Positions 41,597-52,774 are shown, numbered from the stretch's first letter. The stretch is DNA of 64,000 nucleotides from Stenotrophomonas maltophilia (GCA_009912235.1 WNDS01000005.1:67001-131000); one strand, 5' to 3'. Made by a program: numbers and translations. Notes: generated from the sequence alone by a model not told the origin.

Positions 41597-42085
41597 TTAC
41601 GGCGGCGCCGGCACCAGATCGAAGTTGTTGGCCTGGTACTGGAACAGCAGGCAGTCTTCGCCGGCCGTGCAACCGCTCTCATGCACCAGGTTGGCCGGCA
41701 GGTTGTAGAATGAACCGGCCGGGTACAGCGTTTCCTTGCCGTCGATGCGCGCGTAGAAGGTGCCCGACAGCACCACCGTCGGCAGGGTCTGGCGGTGCGT
41801 ATGCAGCCCGTTGTCGGTACCGGCCTTGAAGCGCGCGAAGGCCGAGTAGAAGCCCTTGCCGTCGCTGAGGATGTCGCCCTGGGTGTTGGCGTAGCTCACC
41901 GCGCCGTCGGTGCCGGGCACGTGGTACCAGCGCAGCTGGTCGGCCGGCAGCGAGACGGCGTGGCCGTCCAGTGCAATGGTCGGTGCCGGTGCGGCACTGC
42001 ATGCCGCAGCGCCGGCGGCCAGCACGGCGGCCAGCAGCAGCGGCAGCCGGCGGGCGGCGGGGGTCTGGAAGACGGTCAGGTTCAT
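41597..42085 (-). CDS. Cupin-domain lipoprotein
   Basis: The 162-residue protein starts MNLTVFQTPAARRLPLLLAA and has a signal peptide that ends at Cys (GAAAC). The single cupin has the metal-type motif HTHRQTLPTVVLSGTFY, then YPAGSFYNLPANLVHESG, giving the expected His and Glu ligands. It lies next to eda but is separated by a terminator-like hairpin. The function is unknown. It may bind a sugar acid in the periplasm because of its position in the uronate locus. Confidence 0.7.
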   Translation of the reverse strand: MNLTVFQTPAARRLPLLLAAVLAAGAAACSAAPAPTIALDGHAVSLPADQLRWYHVPGTDGAVSYANTQGDILSDGKGFYSAFARFKAGTDNGLHTHRQTLPTVVLSGTFYARIDGKETLYPAGSFYNLPANLVHESGCTAGEDCLLFQYQANNFDLVPAPP

Positions 42086-42199
42086 GGCGTTGGCCTGGTT
42101 GGAGTGGCGGCCAGGCCTAGTCTGGCCGCCGCGCGCCGTAAGCCGTCCACGCGCACACCTTCGGTGCGGATTTCGCACAGATGGCCCCTTCAACCTGGT

Positions 42200-42223
42200 C
42201 TGTACCGCGCATTCGCGGTACAG
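42200..42223 (-). terminator. Hairpin after eda
   Basis: CTGTACCGCG and CGCGGTACAG form a perfect 10-bp stem with a four-base loop, 15 bp downstream of the eda stop. It probably ends the lyase-kdgK-eda transcript. Confidence 0.65.
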
Positions 42224-42237
42224 GCCGGCCATGCAGC

Positions 42238-42876
42238 TCAGCTCGCCAACACCGCTGCCTCGCGCGCCAGGCGCTCCACGGTGTCCCAGTCGCGGGTCTG
42301 CATCAGCGCCGCGGTGGTCAGCCACGAACCGCCCACGCATAGCACGTTGGGCAGGTGCAGGAACTGGCTGGCGGTCTGCGCGCTGATGCCGCCGGTGGGG
42401 CAGAACCGCACCTCCGGGAGCGGGCCGTGCCAGGCCGACAGCAGCGGTGCCCCGCCGGCCTGCACCGCCGGGAAGAACTTGAACGTATCCAGCCCGTGCT
42501 CCAGGCCCAGGATCAGTTCCGAACCGGTGGCCACGCCGGGCAGGTACGGCAGGCCGGCGTGGCGTGCGGCCGCATACAGCGTGGGCGTGGCGCCGGGCGA
42601 GACCGCAAAGCGGCCACCAGCCTGCTTCACCGCCTGCATCTGCGCTGCGCTTACCACCGTGCCGGCGCCGATCACCGCATCGGGCACGGCCTCCACCATC
42701 GCCGCGATGGCCTCCAGCGCACGCGGCGTGCGCAGGGTCACCTCGATCACCGGTAGGCCGCCGCGGAACAGCGCCTGTGCCACCTGCACCGCATCGTCCA
42801 CGTCATCGGGGGTGAACACCGGAATCACCGGGGCCAGTTTCAGTACTGCACGCACACGCGGATCAGCGCCGGACAT
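42238..42876 (-). CDS. eda: 2-dehydro-3-deoxy-6-phosphogluconate (KDPG) aldolase
   Basis: Eda cleaves KDPG to pyruvate and glyceraldehyde 3-phosphate. The 212-residue protein has the Schiff-base region FKFFPAVQAGG with the lysine, VIEVTLRTPRALEAI, VIGAGTV, VSPGATPTLYAA and VRFCPTGGI. The start MSGADPRVRAVLKLAP overlaps the kdgK stop by 14 bases, so the two are translated together. It is intact, and is the last step of the locus. Confidence 0.95.
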   Translation of the reverse strand: MSGADPRVRAVLKLAPVIPVFTPDDVDDAVQVAQALFRGGLPVIEVTLRTPRALEAIAAMVEAVPDAVIGAGTVVSAAQMQAVKQAGGRFAVSPGATPTLYAAARHAGLPYLPGVATGSELILGLEHGLDTFKFFPAVQAGGAPLLSAWHGPLPEVRFCPTGGISAQTASQFLHLPNVLCVGGSWLTTAALMQTRDWDTVERLAREAAVLAS

Positions 42877-43887
42877 CGAATCGCTCCTCGCCCACCAGGG
42901 CCAGCACGTCAGCTTCGCTGACAAGGTTGAAATCGCCGGGAATGGAATGTTTCAGTCCGACGGCGGCCAGGCCGAAGCGCACACTGGCCTCGGCATCGAA
43001 GCCGGACAGTATGCCATGCAGGATGCCCGCCGCGAAGGCATCGCCGCCGCCGCCGCGGTCCACGATGCCCTGCAGCGTGCGCACCGGTGCCTGCGCACGG
43101 GTGCCATCGCGGCCCAGCAGCAGGGCGCCCAGCAGGTGGTGGTCCACGCTGACGGTCTGGCGCTGGGTGCAGGCCATCCACTGCAGCTGCGGGAACGCGG
43201 CAAACGCCGCGGCGGCAGCGGCCTCGACCCGGGCCACCGCATCGGCCTGCTCGAAACGCTGGCCGAGAATCACCGCGATGTCGCGGTGGTCGGCGAAGAC
43301 GATATCGGCCTGCGCGAACAAGTCGTGCAGGATCGCCTGCGCATCGCCGCCCCAGCGCTGCCACAGCGCCGGCCGGAAGTTGCCGTCGAAGGACACGCGC
43401 ACGCCGCAGGCGCGTGCGGCGCGTGCAGCGGCCAAGGTGGCCGCGGCCACCTCCGGCCCCAGCGCAGGGCTGATCCCGGACAGGTGCAGCCACTGCGCAC
43501 CCTGCAGCAGCACGGGCCAGTCATGGTCTTCGGCGCGGCTGCAGGCGAAGGCCGAACCGGCCCGGTCATAGACCACTTCGCTGGCCCGCTGCACCGCACC
43601 GGTGGTGAGGAAGTACAGGCCCATGCGGCCGTCGGCCAGCTCGCGCACTGCGCGTGTGTCCACCCCGTGCCGGCGCAGCTCGCCCAGTGCGTGTGCCCCC
43701 AGCGCATTGCCGGGTACCGTGCTTACCATCGCCACGTCATGGCCGAAATGGGCCAGCGACACCGCCACGTTGACCTCGGCGCCGCCCACATGGACCTGCA
43801 GCCGGGGCGATTGCAGCAGCAGCTCATGGCCGGGTGCGCCCAGGCGCAGCAGCAGTTCGCCGAAACAGAGGATGCGTTGGGGGGCAT
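42863..43887 (-). pseudogene. kdgK: 2-keto-3-deoxygluconate kinase, frameshift in the first codons
   Basis: KdgK phosphorylates KDG to KDPG. From RILCFGELLLRLGAPG the PfkB-type kinase fold is complete: VHVGGAEVNVAVSLAHFG, GNALGAHALG, and the catalytic GGGGDAFAAG with Asp. The ATG at 43887, with GGAG eight bases upstream, is read MPPNASSV in the wrong frame. A missing C in the six-C run after the ATG explains this, since seven C would give MPPQRILCFGEL. No other good start is in frame. Shared context with eda and the lyase supports the assignment. Initiation at another codon cannot be excluded. Confidence 0.75.
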
Positions 43888-43922
43888 GTGGGGAGTCTCC
43901 AGGGGGAAGGTAGTGGTGGGCA

Positions 43923-45661
43923 TCACGGCGCCAGGCAGGTGGCCACTGGCTGCCCGGCCACGCGCTGCGCGCGCTGCAGTTCGTACAGCGACGGGGTCTG
44001 CCACAGGCGCTGGCCAACCGCGCGCACGGCGGCGGCGGGCCGGTAATCCACGCTGAAAGGCCGGTTGCCGGACAGGCCGACCAGGCGCGCGTCGGGGCCT
44101 TCGTCCTCGCCGGCCAGGCGTACGCTTTCATCGACGGCGGCGCCACCTTCCACCAGCACGCGCAGGTTCCAGGTGGTGTTGTAGCGCCCGTGGCCCGGCT
44201 CCCAGTAGCCGGCGCCACATCCGTTCCACACCGGGTACCACGCCTTGCCCTGCGCATCGCGCTGGGCCTGCACGTGGAAGGTGACCTGGTCGAACAGGTT
44301 CTGGTGGTTGGCACCGGCATGCTGGTCGATCACCGGTGCCTGCCAGGCCTGCGCGCGCAGGAACACGTTGCCGCTGGCCTGGGTGTTCACGCTGAGGGTG
44401 TGGATGACCGTGTTGTGTACTTCCAGGTCGCGCACCAGTGTGGCCTGCACATTGCCAAGGTGCACCGCATTGTGCGCCGGACGCGCGCCTTCCACGCTGA
44501 TGTCGGCCAGGGTGAGGTTGGCGCTGTCATAGGTCAGCACGCCGGCGTCGGCATCGCGCGTGCGCACGTTGCGCACCCAGCCGTTGTAGACCCCGGTGAA
44601 GTAGATGCCGTTGTAGCCCTCCTCCTGGTGGTTCCCGAAGCTGCCACCGGGCGCGAACACCAGCGCCAGTTCCTCGATGCCCACTTTCTGCAGCGGCTGC
44701 CAGCGCGCAAGGTCGGCCTGCAGTGGGCCGCCGGCGTCGTGCATCAGCGGCGCGGCCAGGGTCACCGTCGTGCCGTCGATGGCGGTGATGGTGTTGGCCT
44801 GTACCACCAGCGGGCGGTCCGGCGTGGTCCAGTGGTGCGAGCCCACTTTCAGTGTCTTGTACTGCGGCCCGTACAGTTCCTGCACCAGCGCGCCATCGGG
44901 GCCTTGCCGGTTGAACCAGCGCACCCGCACCACATCACCCACGCGCAGCCTGGCGGCATCGGCCACACGCAGCTGCGTGTGGCCACGCGAGGCCTGCTGC
45001 ACCTCGGCCAGGCGATCGCGGCGCGAAGGGGTGTCATGTGCGGCCAGGTAGGCCGCCGGGCGGTTGCCCTGCGGGCCGACCCACAGGAAGCCGCCGCTCC
45101 ACGACCAGGGCGAGAACAGCACGTCCACGTTGCGCGCCGGTTCCACCTGGTGCTTGTGGTTGTCGCGCAGGTACTGGCGCAGTTCGTCCAGCGCACTGCT
45201 GCGGTCGACCATGCGCAGCGGGCGCGGCATGTACAGCTCGGTGCCGCCGGCGCCGCTGCCATGCCCGCGCAGTACGATGTTGCCGCGGGTGATGCGCAGC
45301 ACTTCGTTGAGCACGATGCGCCCCGGTGGCAGCTGCACCACCACCGGCCCGTCCACGGCGTGGGCGGCCGTCAGCGCACGCAGCAGCGCGTGCGAATCAT
45401 CGCGGTCATCGTCGGCCACCATGCCGAAATCGCGCACGTCGATCACCGTGCCGGTGGCCAGCGGCAGGTCCGGCTGCCCGGAACGGTAGCCAGCGAAGGA
45501 GAAATCCGACACCGTCACCGCACACTGCGCAGTGGCCACGGACACCGGCGGCGGGACATCGGCCCCTGCGGCGGTGGCCAGGGGGACAGCGCCAGCAGCA
45601 GCGGCCAGACCGGGACAATGGCGGGGACGCAGCAGGAAAAACGGGAGAAATGCAGGGGCAT
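43923..45661 (-). pseudogene. Right-handed beta-helix polysaccharide lyase-like protein, frameshift in the signal peptide
   Basis: The mature part, MSVATAQCAV to ATCLAP, has about 540 residues. It starts with the Pectate_lyase_3-type segment TVIDVRDFGMVADDDRDDSH, followed by RIVLNEVLRITRGNIVLRG, and then parallel beta-helix turns to VIHTLSVNTQASGNVFLRAQ. A signal peptide fits only if an upstream ATG at 45661 (preceded by GGAG) is joined to ADVPPPVS through a one-base deletion near 45600-45625. Reading 45661 alone gives MPLHFSRFSCCVPAIVPVWP. A GTG at 45545 gives an unexported protein. It probably cleaves or binds a uronic-acid polymer. The exact family is uncertain. Confidence 0.65.
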
Positions 45662-45829
45662 GACGGGCTCCGCAGGAGACAGGACACGGGATGGGGACAG
45701 GCGATGATACCGATGGTCATTTCACCGTAGCAGCTGCCGGGGAAGGCCAGCAAGAGTGAAAAGAACCGGGGTTTTCAGCATGTTGCGTTGCAAGATGCGG
45801 AGGATGTGAAGGATTGCTAGTTTCTTTTT

Positions 45830-45844
45830 AGCCAGCGGTGTCAT
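45830..45844. promoter_or_regulatory. Candidate operator 1 between the lyase and receptor 4 genes
   Basis: AGCCAGCGGTGTCAT lies in the divergent spacer. Reversed, it reads ATGACACCGCTGGCT and shares its first nine bases with the other two candidate sites of this locus. It could serve both directions. Confidence 0.5.
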
Positions 45845-45928
45845 CGCGGCTGGCGGCCGCCGCCGGAGCGGGTGCACGCCATCGGAATATCCCAATCAAC
45901 GGCAAATTCTGATCCAGGGGATCCATCA

Positions 45929-48751
45929 GTGACCGCAACCTCGCGCAACTCCCGGAAGACACCGGTTACCTTGCTGTCCGGCGCCATCCTGCTCGCCCTG
46001 CATGCCGTTCCGGCGCTAGCCCAGGAAACACCGCCGACCGACCCGGCCAGTACGCTGGACACCGTCAACGTCACCGGCGTGCGCGAAACCCAGCGCGACT
46101 CGGCGGCGGTCAAGCGCGATGCCTCGGTGATCGTCGATGCCGTGGTCAACGACGAGATCGGTGCGCTGCTGGACAACTCGGTGGCTGAAACCCTGGAGCG
46201 CGTGGCCGGCGTCACCGCCGACCGCTTCAAGGGCTCGGCGTCGGAAATCTCGGTGCGCGGCCTCGGGCCGTACCTGGGGTTCTCCACGGTCAACGGCCGT
46301 GAAGTCTCCAGCGGTGGCGGCGACCGTGCGGTCTCCTTCCAGCAGTTCCCCTCCGAGCTGACCAACGGCGTGCTGGTCTACAAGAGCCAGCAGGCCGACT
46401 TCATCGAAGGCGGTGTCTCCGGCGTCATCGAGCTGCGCACCGCGCGCCCGCTGGATTTCAAGAAGCGCCGCATCCAGCTGGAAGGCCGCGCGCACTACAT
46501 GCCGGCCGCCGAGCGCGCCGGTGATGGCCTCGGCTCGCGCCTGTCCGGCTCCTATGTCGACCAGTTCGACACCTCCGTGGGCCGCGTCGGCGTGGCGCTG
46601 GGCGTGGCCACCACCGACAGCACCGCGCCGGAGGATTTCTACACCGTTTCCTCCAGCTTCCGACCGTGCAATTCCATCAACCCCAACCCGCGGCTGCTGA
46701 CTGGCAGCGCGGCCGGCAACTGCAGCTACGCCGCCAACCGCAGCACGCCGGTCTACTTCGTGCCCAACCAGGTCAACTTCCGCCAGCTGCGCACCGACGA
46801 TACGCGCCGCGCCGTGGTGGGCGACGTGCAGTGGCAGCCCAACGACCGCTGGGACGTGAACCTGGACGTGCAGCTGTCCAAGCGCGAATCGTTCGAAGAC
46901 CGCCATGACCTGGTCATCGCCGAAGGCCGCCGTGGCATCGCCCCGCTGGAGCAGTCGGCCAACGGTGCGCTGCTGCGCTATGCCGGCAACAGCTACCTGG
47001 AAAGCCAGAGCCTGCGCCGCAACCGCAACGAGACCTATGCTGGCGGTGGCCTGTCGGCCGCGTTCAAGGCCAGCGATGCGATCACCATGAAGGGCGACCT
47101 GTCCTACTCGCGCACGCACCGCGAACAGGACGACATGGCCGCGCGCCTGCGCAGCAACACCCGCTTCGGGCCCAGTGGCCGCGTGGCCTATGTGCTGGAC
47201 CAGACCAGCGACATCCCGCGCGTGGACTTCGCCAACCCGATCAACCTGGACGACCATGCCGCCTTCACCGGCAACGTCTATGCACGGCGTGCCTTCGAAG
47301 ACCGCGTGGACGAGATCAAGGCCGCGCGGCTGGACCTGGACTACGACCGCTACGGCACCTGGCACCAGTTCCGCTTCGGTGTGCGCGCCTCCGGACACCG
47401 CCGCACCACCGACGTGGAAAACAACAACGACATCGAAAGCATCAGCACCGCCGCGATGCTGGCCGGCAACGCCAACTGCCGCATCGGCAACATCGTGGAC
47501 GACTGGGGCAAGGGCAGCGGCACCAACATCCACAACTGGGCGCAGTTCGATACGCGCTGCCTGTACCGCAGCTTCACCGGCAGCGACGACCTCGGCCCGG
47601 CCGCCGACCCGCGCAGCGCCGGCGATCTGGACATCAGCGAACGCATCTACGCCGCCTACGCGATGGGCAGCTTCAGCGGCAGCTGGGGCGATGTGCCCAT
47701 CACCGGCAACCTGGGCGTGCGCCTGGTCGACACCCACATCGATTCGGCCGGTTACCGCGGCGACTACCGCCTGGTGACCACCACCGACCCGGTCACCGGC
47801 ACCTCCTCCTACCGCCTGGACCCGGTGGCCGGCAGCTTCGACCGCGTACGCATGAAGCACCACCACCGCAACGTGCTGCCCAGCTTCAACATCAGCGCCG
47901 AACTGCAGCCGGGCCTGTACCTGAAGGGCGCGCTATACAAGGCGCTGGCCCGCTCGAACATCGAGGACATGGGCTCGGGCCGCAGCCTGATCACCGACGG
48001 CGCTGCCGCCACTCCGGAAGACGCACTGGCTGGCGCCACCGGCGGCAACCCGCAGCTGGAGCCGATGGAGGCCTAGAACGCCGACCTGTCCTTCGAGTAC
48101 TACCAGAACGACTTCACCAGCTACTCGCTGGCGCTGTACTACAAGATCCTCGAAGCCGGCATGGTGGCCACTGCCGACAACCGCGTGCAGGAACAGTTCG
48201 TGGTCGATGGCCGCAGCTACACCGTGCCGGTGGCACAGCAGGGCAACAGCAGCAGCACCTCCAACCTGCGCGGCGTGGAAGTGGGCGTGAACCATGCCTT
48301 CACCTACCTGCCCGGCGCGTGGTCGGGGCTGGGCGTGCAGCTGAACTACAACTTCGCCCAGTCCAACTTCAGCTACCCCGATCCTTCGGCGGTGGAACCG
48401 GCCTGGCCGCTGGCGCAGTTCACCGACCCGGCGGGGCTGTCCGGCTTCTCGCGCCACTCCGGTTCGGCCACGCTCTACTACGAATACGCCGGGCTGTCGC
48501 TGCGTGCGGACTACAAGTACCGTTCCGGTTACTTCAAGCCATCCTCGCTCACCGCCAACCGCTACGTTGACGATGTCGGCTTCCTCGACCTGTCAGCGTC
48601 GTACAACATCAACCGCCACTGGCAGATCAAGGCACAGGCGTTGAACGTGACCAACCAGCACCAGCTGATGTTCCGCCCGGTGGAGGGCAGCATCGCCGAA
48701 TCGAGCTTCTTCGGCCGCAGCTACTTTGTCGGCGTGAGGTTCCGTTACTGA
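45929..48751 (+). pseudogene. TonB-dependent receptor 4 of the uronate locus, one amber codon
   Basis: The GTG at 45929 has AGGGG eight bases upstream. A signal peptide (TLLSGAILLALHAVPALAQ) leads to the TonB box LDTVNVTGVR, the plug (VAETLERVAGVTADRFKG, SEISVRGLGPYLGFSTVNG) and a large barrel. TAG occurs at 48074-48076 (LEPMEA-stop-NADLSFEYY). After it the frame is open to VGVRFRY and a TGA that overlaps the next ATG (TGATG). A normal receptor reads with Gln or Asn at this position. Its role would be uptake of uronate oligomers across the outer membrane. Confidence 0.85.
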
Positions 48752-50046
48752 TGGCTACCTTCCCCTTGCATGCGGTGCTCTCGCTGGCGCTGGCCGTTCC
48801 GCTGGTAGCCACCGCTGCGACGGCACTGGCCGCACCGTCCACACCTACCGCCGCACCACAGTGCCGGGCCGAGCAGGATTATGCCGACGCTGCCGATGGC
48901 CGCCGCACGTTCCTGTGGCGCCCGGACGTGCTGCGCGAGGTGGCCCGCCGCATCCCTTCCGATGCCGCACTGCAGCCGGCGTGGCGCGCGCTGCGTGCCG
49001 AGGCCGACGCAGCGCTGCAGCGCGGGCCGTACAGCGTGGTCGACAAGACCCGGCTGCCGGCCAGCGGAAACCGCCATGACTACATGAGCCTGGGCCCGTA
49101 CTGGTGGCCGGACCCGAAGCGCCCCGGCGGCGTGCCCTACACCCGGCGTGACGGCCACTTCAATCCGGAACGCGATGGCGAGGCCTTCGATGTCAGCCGG
49201 CTGGAAGCGATGAGCCGCGATGTGCAGTCGCTGTCGCTGGCGTATTACTTCAGCGGCGAGCAGCGCTACGCCGACAAGGCCGCTGTGCTGCTACGCACCT
49301 GGTTCCTAGCGCCGGCCACGCGCACGAACCCGAACCTGGACCATGGCCAGTTGATTCCCGGCAAGGTGGCCGGCCGCGCCGAAGGCGTGATCGACGCGCA
49401 CCGCCTGCCATGCGTGGTCGAATCGATCGGCCTGCTGGGGCCGTCCGGCGCGCTGGACACGCAGGAACTGCAGGGCCTGGAACAGTGGTTCAGCGCGTTT
49501 TCGCTCTGGATGGTGGAGAGCCCGATCGGCCGCAAGGAGTAGGCCGCGCGCAACAACCACGGCCTGTACTACGACATGCTGCTGACCCACTTCGCGCTGT
49601 TCGCGCGCGATACCACGTTGGCGCGCCGTACCGCACAGGAGGCCGGGCCGCGCCGCCTGGCCAACCAGATCGCCGCCGACGGCAGCCTGCCGTTGGAGCT
49701 TACCCGCACCCGCTCGCTGCACTACAGCAGCTGGACGCTGGATGCGGCGTTCACCCTGGCCGACCTGGGCCAGTGCGTGGGCGTGGACCTGTGGCAGTAC
49801 CGCGATGGCGACGCCGGCAGCCTGCATGCCGCCGCCCGTTTCCTGGCCGACAAGGCCGTGCCGACCGCCCAGTGGCCCTACCCGGAACTGGACCTGGACG
49901 ACACCGGTGACCTGCTGGAGGTGATGCTGCAGGCCCGCCAGCGCTGGCCGGGCGAAGGTTTCGATGCCGCCGCGCGCACGCTGGCGCCGAAACACCCGGC
50001 CGATCTGCTGTGGCTGCGCAGCACACCGCTGGCGGACAGCCCCTGA
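48751..50046 (+). pseudogene. Alginate lyase family protein, amber codon before the catalytic motif
   Basis: The gene overlaps the receptor stop as TGATG. The product has a signal peptide (LSLALAVPLVATAATALA), YMSLGPYWWPDP near residue 110 and NPNLDHGQLIPGKVAGRAEG. TAG occurs at 49540-49542 (IGRKE-stop-AARNNHGLYYDM), just before the NNHG motif characteristic of this alginate-lyase family. The frame is otherwise open to 50046. Gln (CAG) at the stop is likely. The truncated protein lacks catalytic residues. Confidence 0.85.
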
Positions 50047-50075
50047 ACGGCAAGCGCGCAGCGCGGCAGCGCGGC

Positions 50076-50663
50076 TCAGGCGGCGTCGGTTTCCATCGCC
50101 TGCACGCGGCGCTGGTACCAGCCCTCGCCCACCGGGTCGAACACCGCGCTGCGTTCCAGCGCGGCCTGGTAGACGTGCAGCGTCACTGCGATGTGTTCAT
50201 CGCTGGCGTTGCGCAGGGTGTGGTATTCGTGCGGCGGAATCAGGCTGCCGGCGCTGCCCTGGTCGCCCAGCACGGCGGGCTGGGCGGCAAACCGGAAGCG
50301 CTCGCCCTGCCGCTACAGCAACGCATAGGGCGTGACCTGCAGCGTGCCCTGCCAGACACCTTCCACGCGCCACAGCGCATCGTGGTCGTGCAGCGGCGTG
50401 CCCTGCCCCGGGCCCCAGCACATGGCCACCACGCTGTAGCCCAGCGTGGCACTGCGGTGTAGTTCGCGGCGCGCGTAGCGGCCGGGCAGCGGGCGCTGCA
50501 CGCACGGCGGCAGCACGATGCCGGGATCGGCGATGGCCACGGTCAGCACCCGCTGCACGGCGCGGGTGATGGCCTGCGGATCACGCAGGCAGACCGCCGC
50601 ATCGATCGCCGCCAGCAGCGACGCGCGCCCGGGAAACGACAGTAGAGGCAGCAGCGCGGACAT
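50076..50663 (-). pseudogene. Cysteine dioxygenase-type cupin, amber codon
   Basis: The start MSALLPLLSFPGRASLLAA leads to GPGQGTPLHDHDALWRVEG, the metal-binding signature of cysteine dioxygenase-type cupins. TAG at 50313-50315 interrupts PYALL-stop-RQGERFRF. The frame then continues with PPHEYHTLRNASDEHIAVTL, giving the third His, to 50076. Full length would be 195 residues. It is convergent with the lyase gene. Its role in this locus is unclear. Confidence 0.8.
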
Positions 50664-50836
50664 GCCCCAACTCTAGCCAAGCCCGGTTAAGAGAATGTTG
50701 CCCGTGCGCCACTGCGGCGTGGATGCGCCTGGTGCGGCAACGCCTGCCGCGCATGACCTGTCCTTGCCGGCACAGGTGCACCACGCGCGCCGCTGGCCAC
50801 GCATCGCCGCCCCTGGCACGCAGCAGTGCTTGCAAG

Positions 50837-50853
50837 ATGACACCGGCTACCAT
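50837..50853. promoter_or_regulatory. Candidate operator 2 upstream of the FAH-TRAP unit
   Basis: ATGACACCGGCTACCAT matches the site before kduI in 12 or more of 17 positions, including the first ten. It lies about 55 bp before the TTG start of the FAH-like gene, a suitable place for a repressor site. Confidence 0.55.
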
Positions 50854-50907
50854 ACAAAGAACCCTGCACCCCCGCCGGGGTGTGCGAACGCCAAACGGAG
50901 ACTGCGC

Positions 50908-51729
50908 TTGAGCAACCACCCCGGCACCGCAGGGCAGCCACCGGCACCATCCATGCCGCTGGCGATCGCCCGTGCCTTCACCACCGCCCGCCGCGAAGGC
51001 CGTGCGCTGGCCGATTTCCCCGGCATGCTGCCCGCCGACCTGGAGCACGCCTACGCCGTGCAGGACCACGCCATCGCGCTGTGGCAGGGCAGCATCGCCG
51101 GCTGGAAGGTTGGCTATATCGCCGAGGCGATGCGCGACAGCGCCGGCGACGAGCGCCTGCTGGGCCCGATCTTCCGTTCGCATCTTTGGAATGATACCGG
51201 TGCCATCACGGAGATCTCGGTGTTTTCCGGCGCCGGCGGCTTCGCCGCCGTGGAAGCCGAGTTCGGGCTGGAGGTGTTGGAGGACGCCCCGGCCGGACAG
51301 TTCCACTGGACCCTGGAACAGGCACAGGCGCTGCCGGCGCGGCTGTACATTGGCGTGGAAGTGGCCAGCAGCCCGCTGGCCACCATCAACGTGCTGGGCC
51401 CGCGTGCGGTGATTTCCGATTTCGGCAACAACAACGGCCTGGTGCTGGGCGCTGAAGTGGTCGACTGGACGGCACGCGCAGAGGACGAGCTGCGCGTGGA
51501 AACCTGCATCGACGGCCACAGCGTCGGCAGCGGCGGTGCCGCCCGCCTGCGCGCGGCCTACGCCTTCGCGCTGGCCCGTTCGGCCCGGCGCGGGCGCCCG
51601 CTGCGCCGCGGCGACCTGATCGCCACCGGCAACGCCACCGGCATCCACGATATCGCCATCGGCCAGGTCGCATGCCTGCGGTTCGCCGGTGACGATGACA
51701 TCACCTGCAGGGCGGTCGCTGCCGGCTGA
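50908..51729 (+). CDS. FAH/hydratase-family enzyme (2-keto-4-pentenoate hydratase-like)
   Basis: The protein shows AIALWQGSIAGWKVGYIAEAM near the N-terminus, AEFGLEVLEDAP, IGVEVASSPLATIN and the end GDLIATGNATGIHDIAIGQV, typical of MhpD-like fumarylacetoacetase-superfamily enzymes that act on 2-keto acids. The start TTG at 50908 has GGAG upstream; an ATG at 50953 is also in frame. It is immediately followed by a TRAP transporter, so it may act on a compound that transporter takes up. The chemical step is not established. Confidence 0.75.
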   Translation: MSNHPGTAGQPPAPSMPLAIARAFTTARREGRALADFPGMLPADLEHAYAVQDHAIALWQGSIAGWKVGYIAEAMRDSAGDERLLGPIFRSHLWNDTGAITEISVFSGAGGFAAVEAEFGLEVLEDAPAGQFHWTLEQAQALPARLYIGVEVASSPLATINVLGPRAVISDFGNNNGLVLGAEVVDWTARAEDELRVETCIDGHSVGSGGAARLRAAYAFALARSARRGRPLRRGDLIATGNATGIHDIAIGQVACLRFAGDDDITCRAVAAG

Positions 51730-51769
51730 GCGCACCCCGACCCTGGTGACCACGCGCGGGAGGGCGCAG

Positions 51770-52774
51770 ATGATCACACGACGTACATTCCTGGCCGGCG
51801 GCGCTGCTGCCCTGGCCACCCCGATGCTGGCCGCGTGCGGCGGCCGCAGCGGTGTTCCGACCGAGGGCGGCCAGCTGCTGACCGCCACCGATGTGCACGT
51901 GGCCGACTACCCCACCGTCACGGCGGTGAAGTGGATCGGGCAGACCCTGGAACGCGAGACCGGCGGCCGCCTGCGGTTGCGCCAGTACCACTCAGGGCAG
52001 CTGGGCCGCGAATCGGAAGCGATCGACATGGCGCGCTTCGGCGCCATCGACATCACCCGCGTTTATGCCGGCGCGCTCAACAACGCGTTTTCGCTCACCC
52101 AAGCGCTGTGCCTGCCCTACGTGTTCGATTCGGTGGCGCACCAGCGCGCCGCGCTCGATGCAGGCGTAGCCGATGCAGTGCTGCAGGGCTTCGCGCAACG
52201 CGACCTGGTCGGCCTGGCCATCTACGATTCCGGCCCGCGCTGCTTCTACAACACCAAGCACCCCATCGTGCAGCCGCAGGACCTGCACGGCCTGAAGCTG
52301 CGCGTGGCGTCCTCGGACGTCTTCATCCAGCTGATGCGCCTGCTCGGTACCAACCCGACGCCGTTGTCGCTGGGCGACACCTTCTCGGGCATGGAAACCC
52401 ACATGATCGACGGTGCGGAAAACAACATGCGCAGCTTCCAGTCCAGCCGCCATTTCGAAGCCGCGCACTACTGGTCGCAGAGCGAGCATTCCTACGCACC
52501 GGACGTGCTGCTGATGTCGCGCAGCCGCTTCGAGCAGCTGGACGCGGCCGACCAGCGTCTGCTGCTGGAGGTGACACGCGCTTCGGTGGCGGTGATGCGG
52601 CAGCAGTGGGATGCCTCGGAGGATGCCGCGCGGCGCGCGGTGCTCGAACACGGGGTGACCGCCAACGCCGTCAACCTGCCCGCCTTCCGCGCCGCCGCCC
52701 AGCCCTTGCTGCAGCAGTACCTGCAGCAGCCCGGCCTGGCCACCCTGGTGGCGCGCATCCGCGCTGCCGGTTGA
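51770..52774 (+). CDS. dctP: TRAP transporter solute-binding protein DctP
   Basis: The 334-residue protein starts MITRRTFLAGGAAALATPM with a twin-Arg/lipoprotein-like signal (LAACGG). The solute-binding fold shows FGAIDITRVYAGALNNAF, GPRCFYNTKHPIVQPQDL and MIDGAENNMRSFQSSRHFE, typical of DctP. TRAP proteins bind organic acids; here a uronate or keto-acid is inferred from context. It is followed by dctQ after 10 bp and dctM after a further 3 bp. Confidence 0.93.
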   Translation: MITRRTFLAGGAAALATPMLAACGGRSGVPTEGGQLLTATDVHVADYPTVTAVKWIGQTLERETGGRLRLRQYHSGQLGRESEAIDMARFGAIDITRVYAGALNNAFSLTQALCLPYVFDSVAHQRAALDAGVADAVLQGFAQRDLVGLAIYDSGPRCFYNTKHPIVQPQDLHGLKLRVASSDVFIQLMRLLGTNPTPLSLGDTFSGMETHMIDGAENNMRSFQSSRHFEAAHYWSQSEHSYAPDVLLMSRSRFEQLDAADQRLLLEVTRASVAVMRQQWDASEDAARRAVLEHGVTANAVNLPAFRAAAQPLLQQYLQQPGLATLVARIRAAG

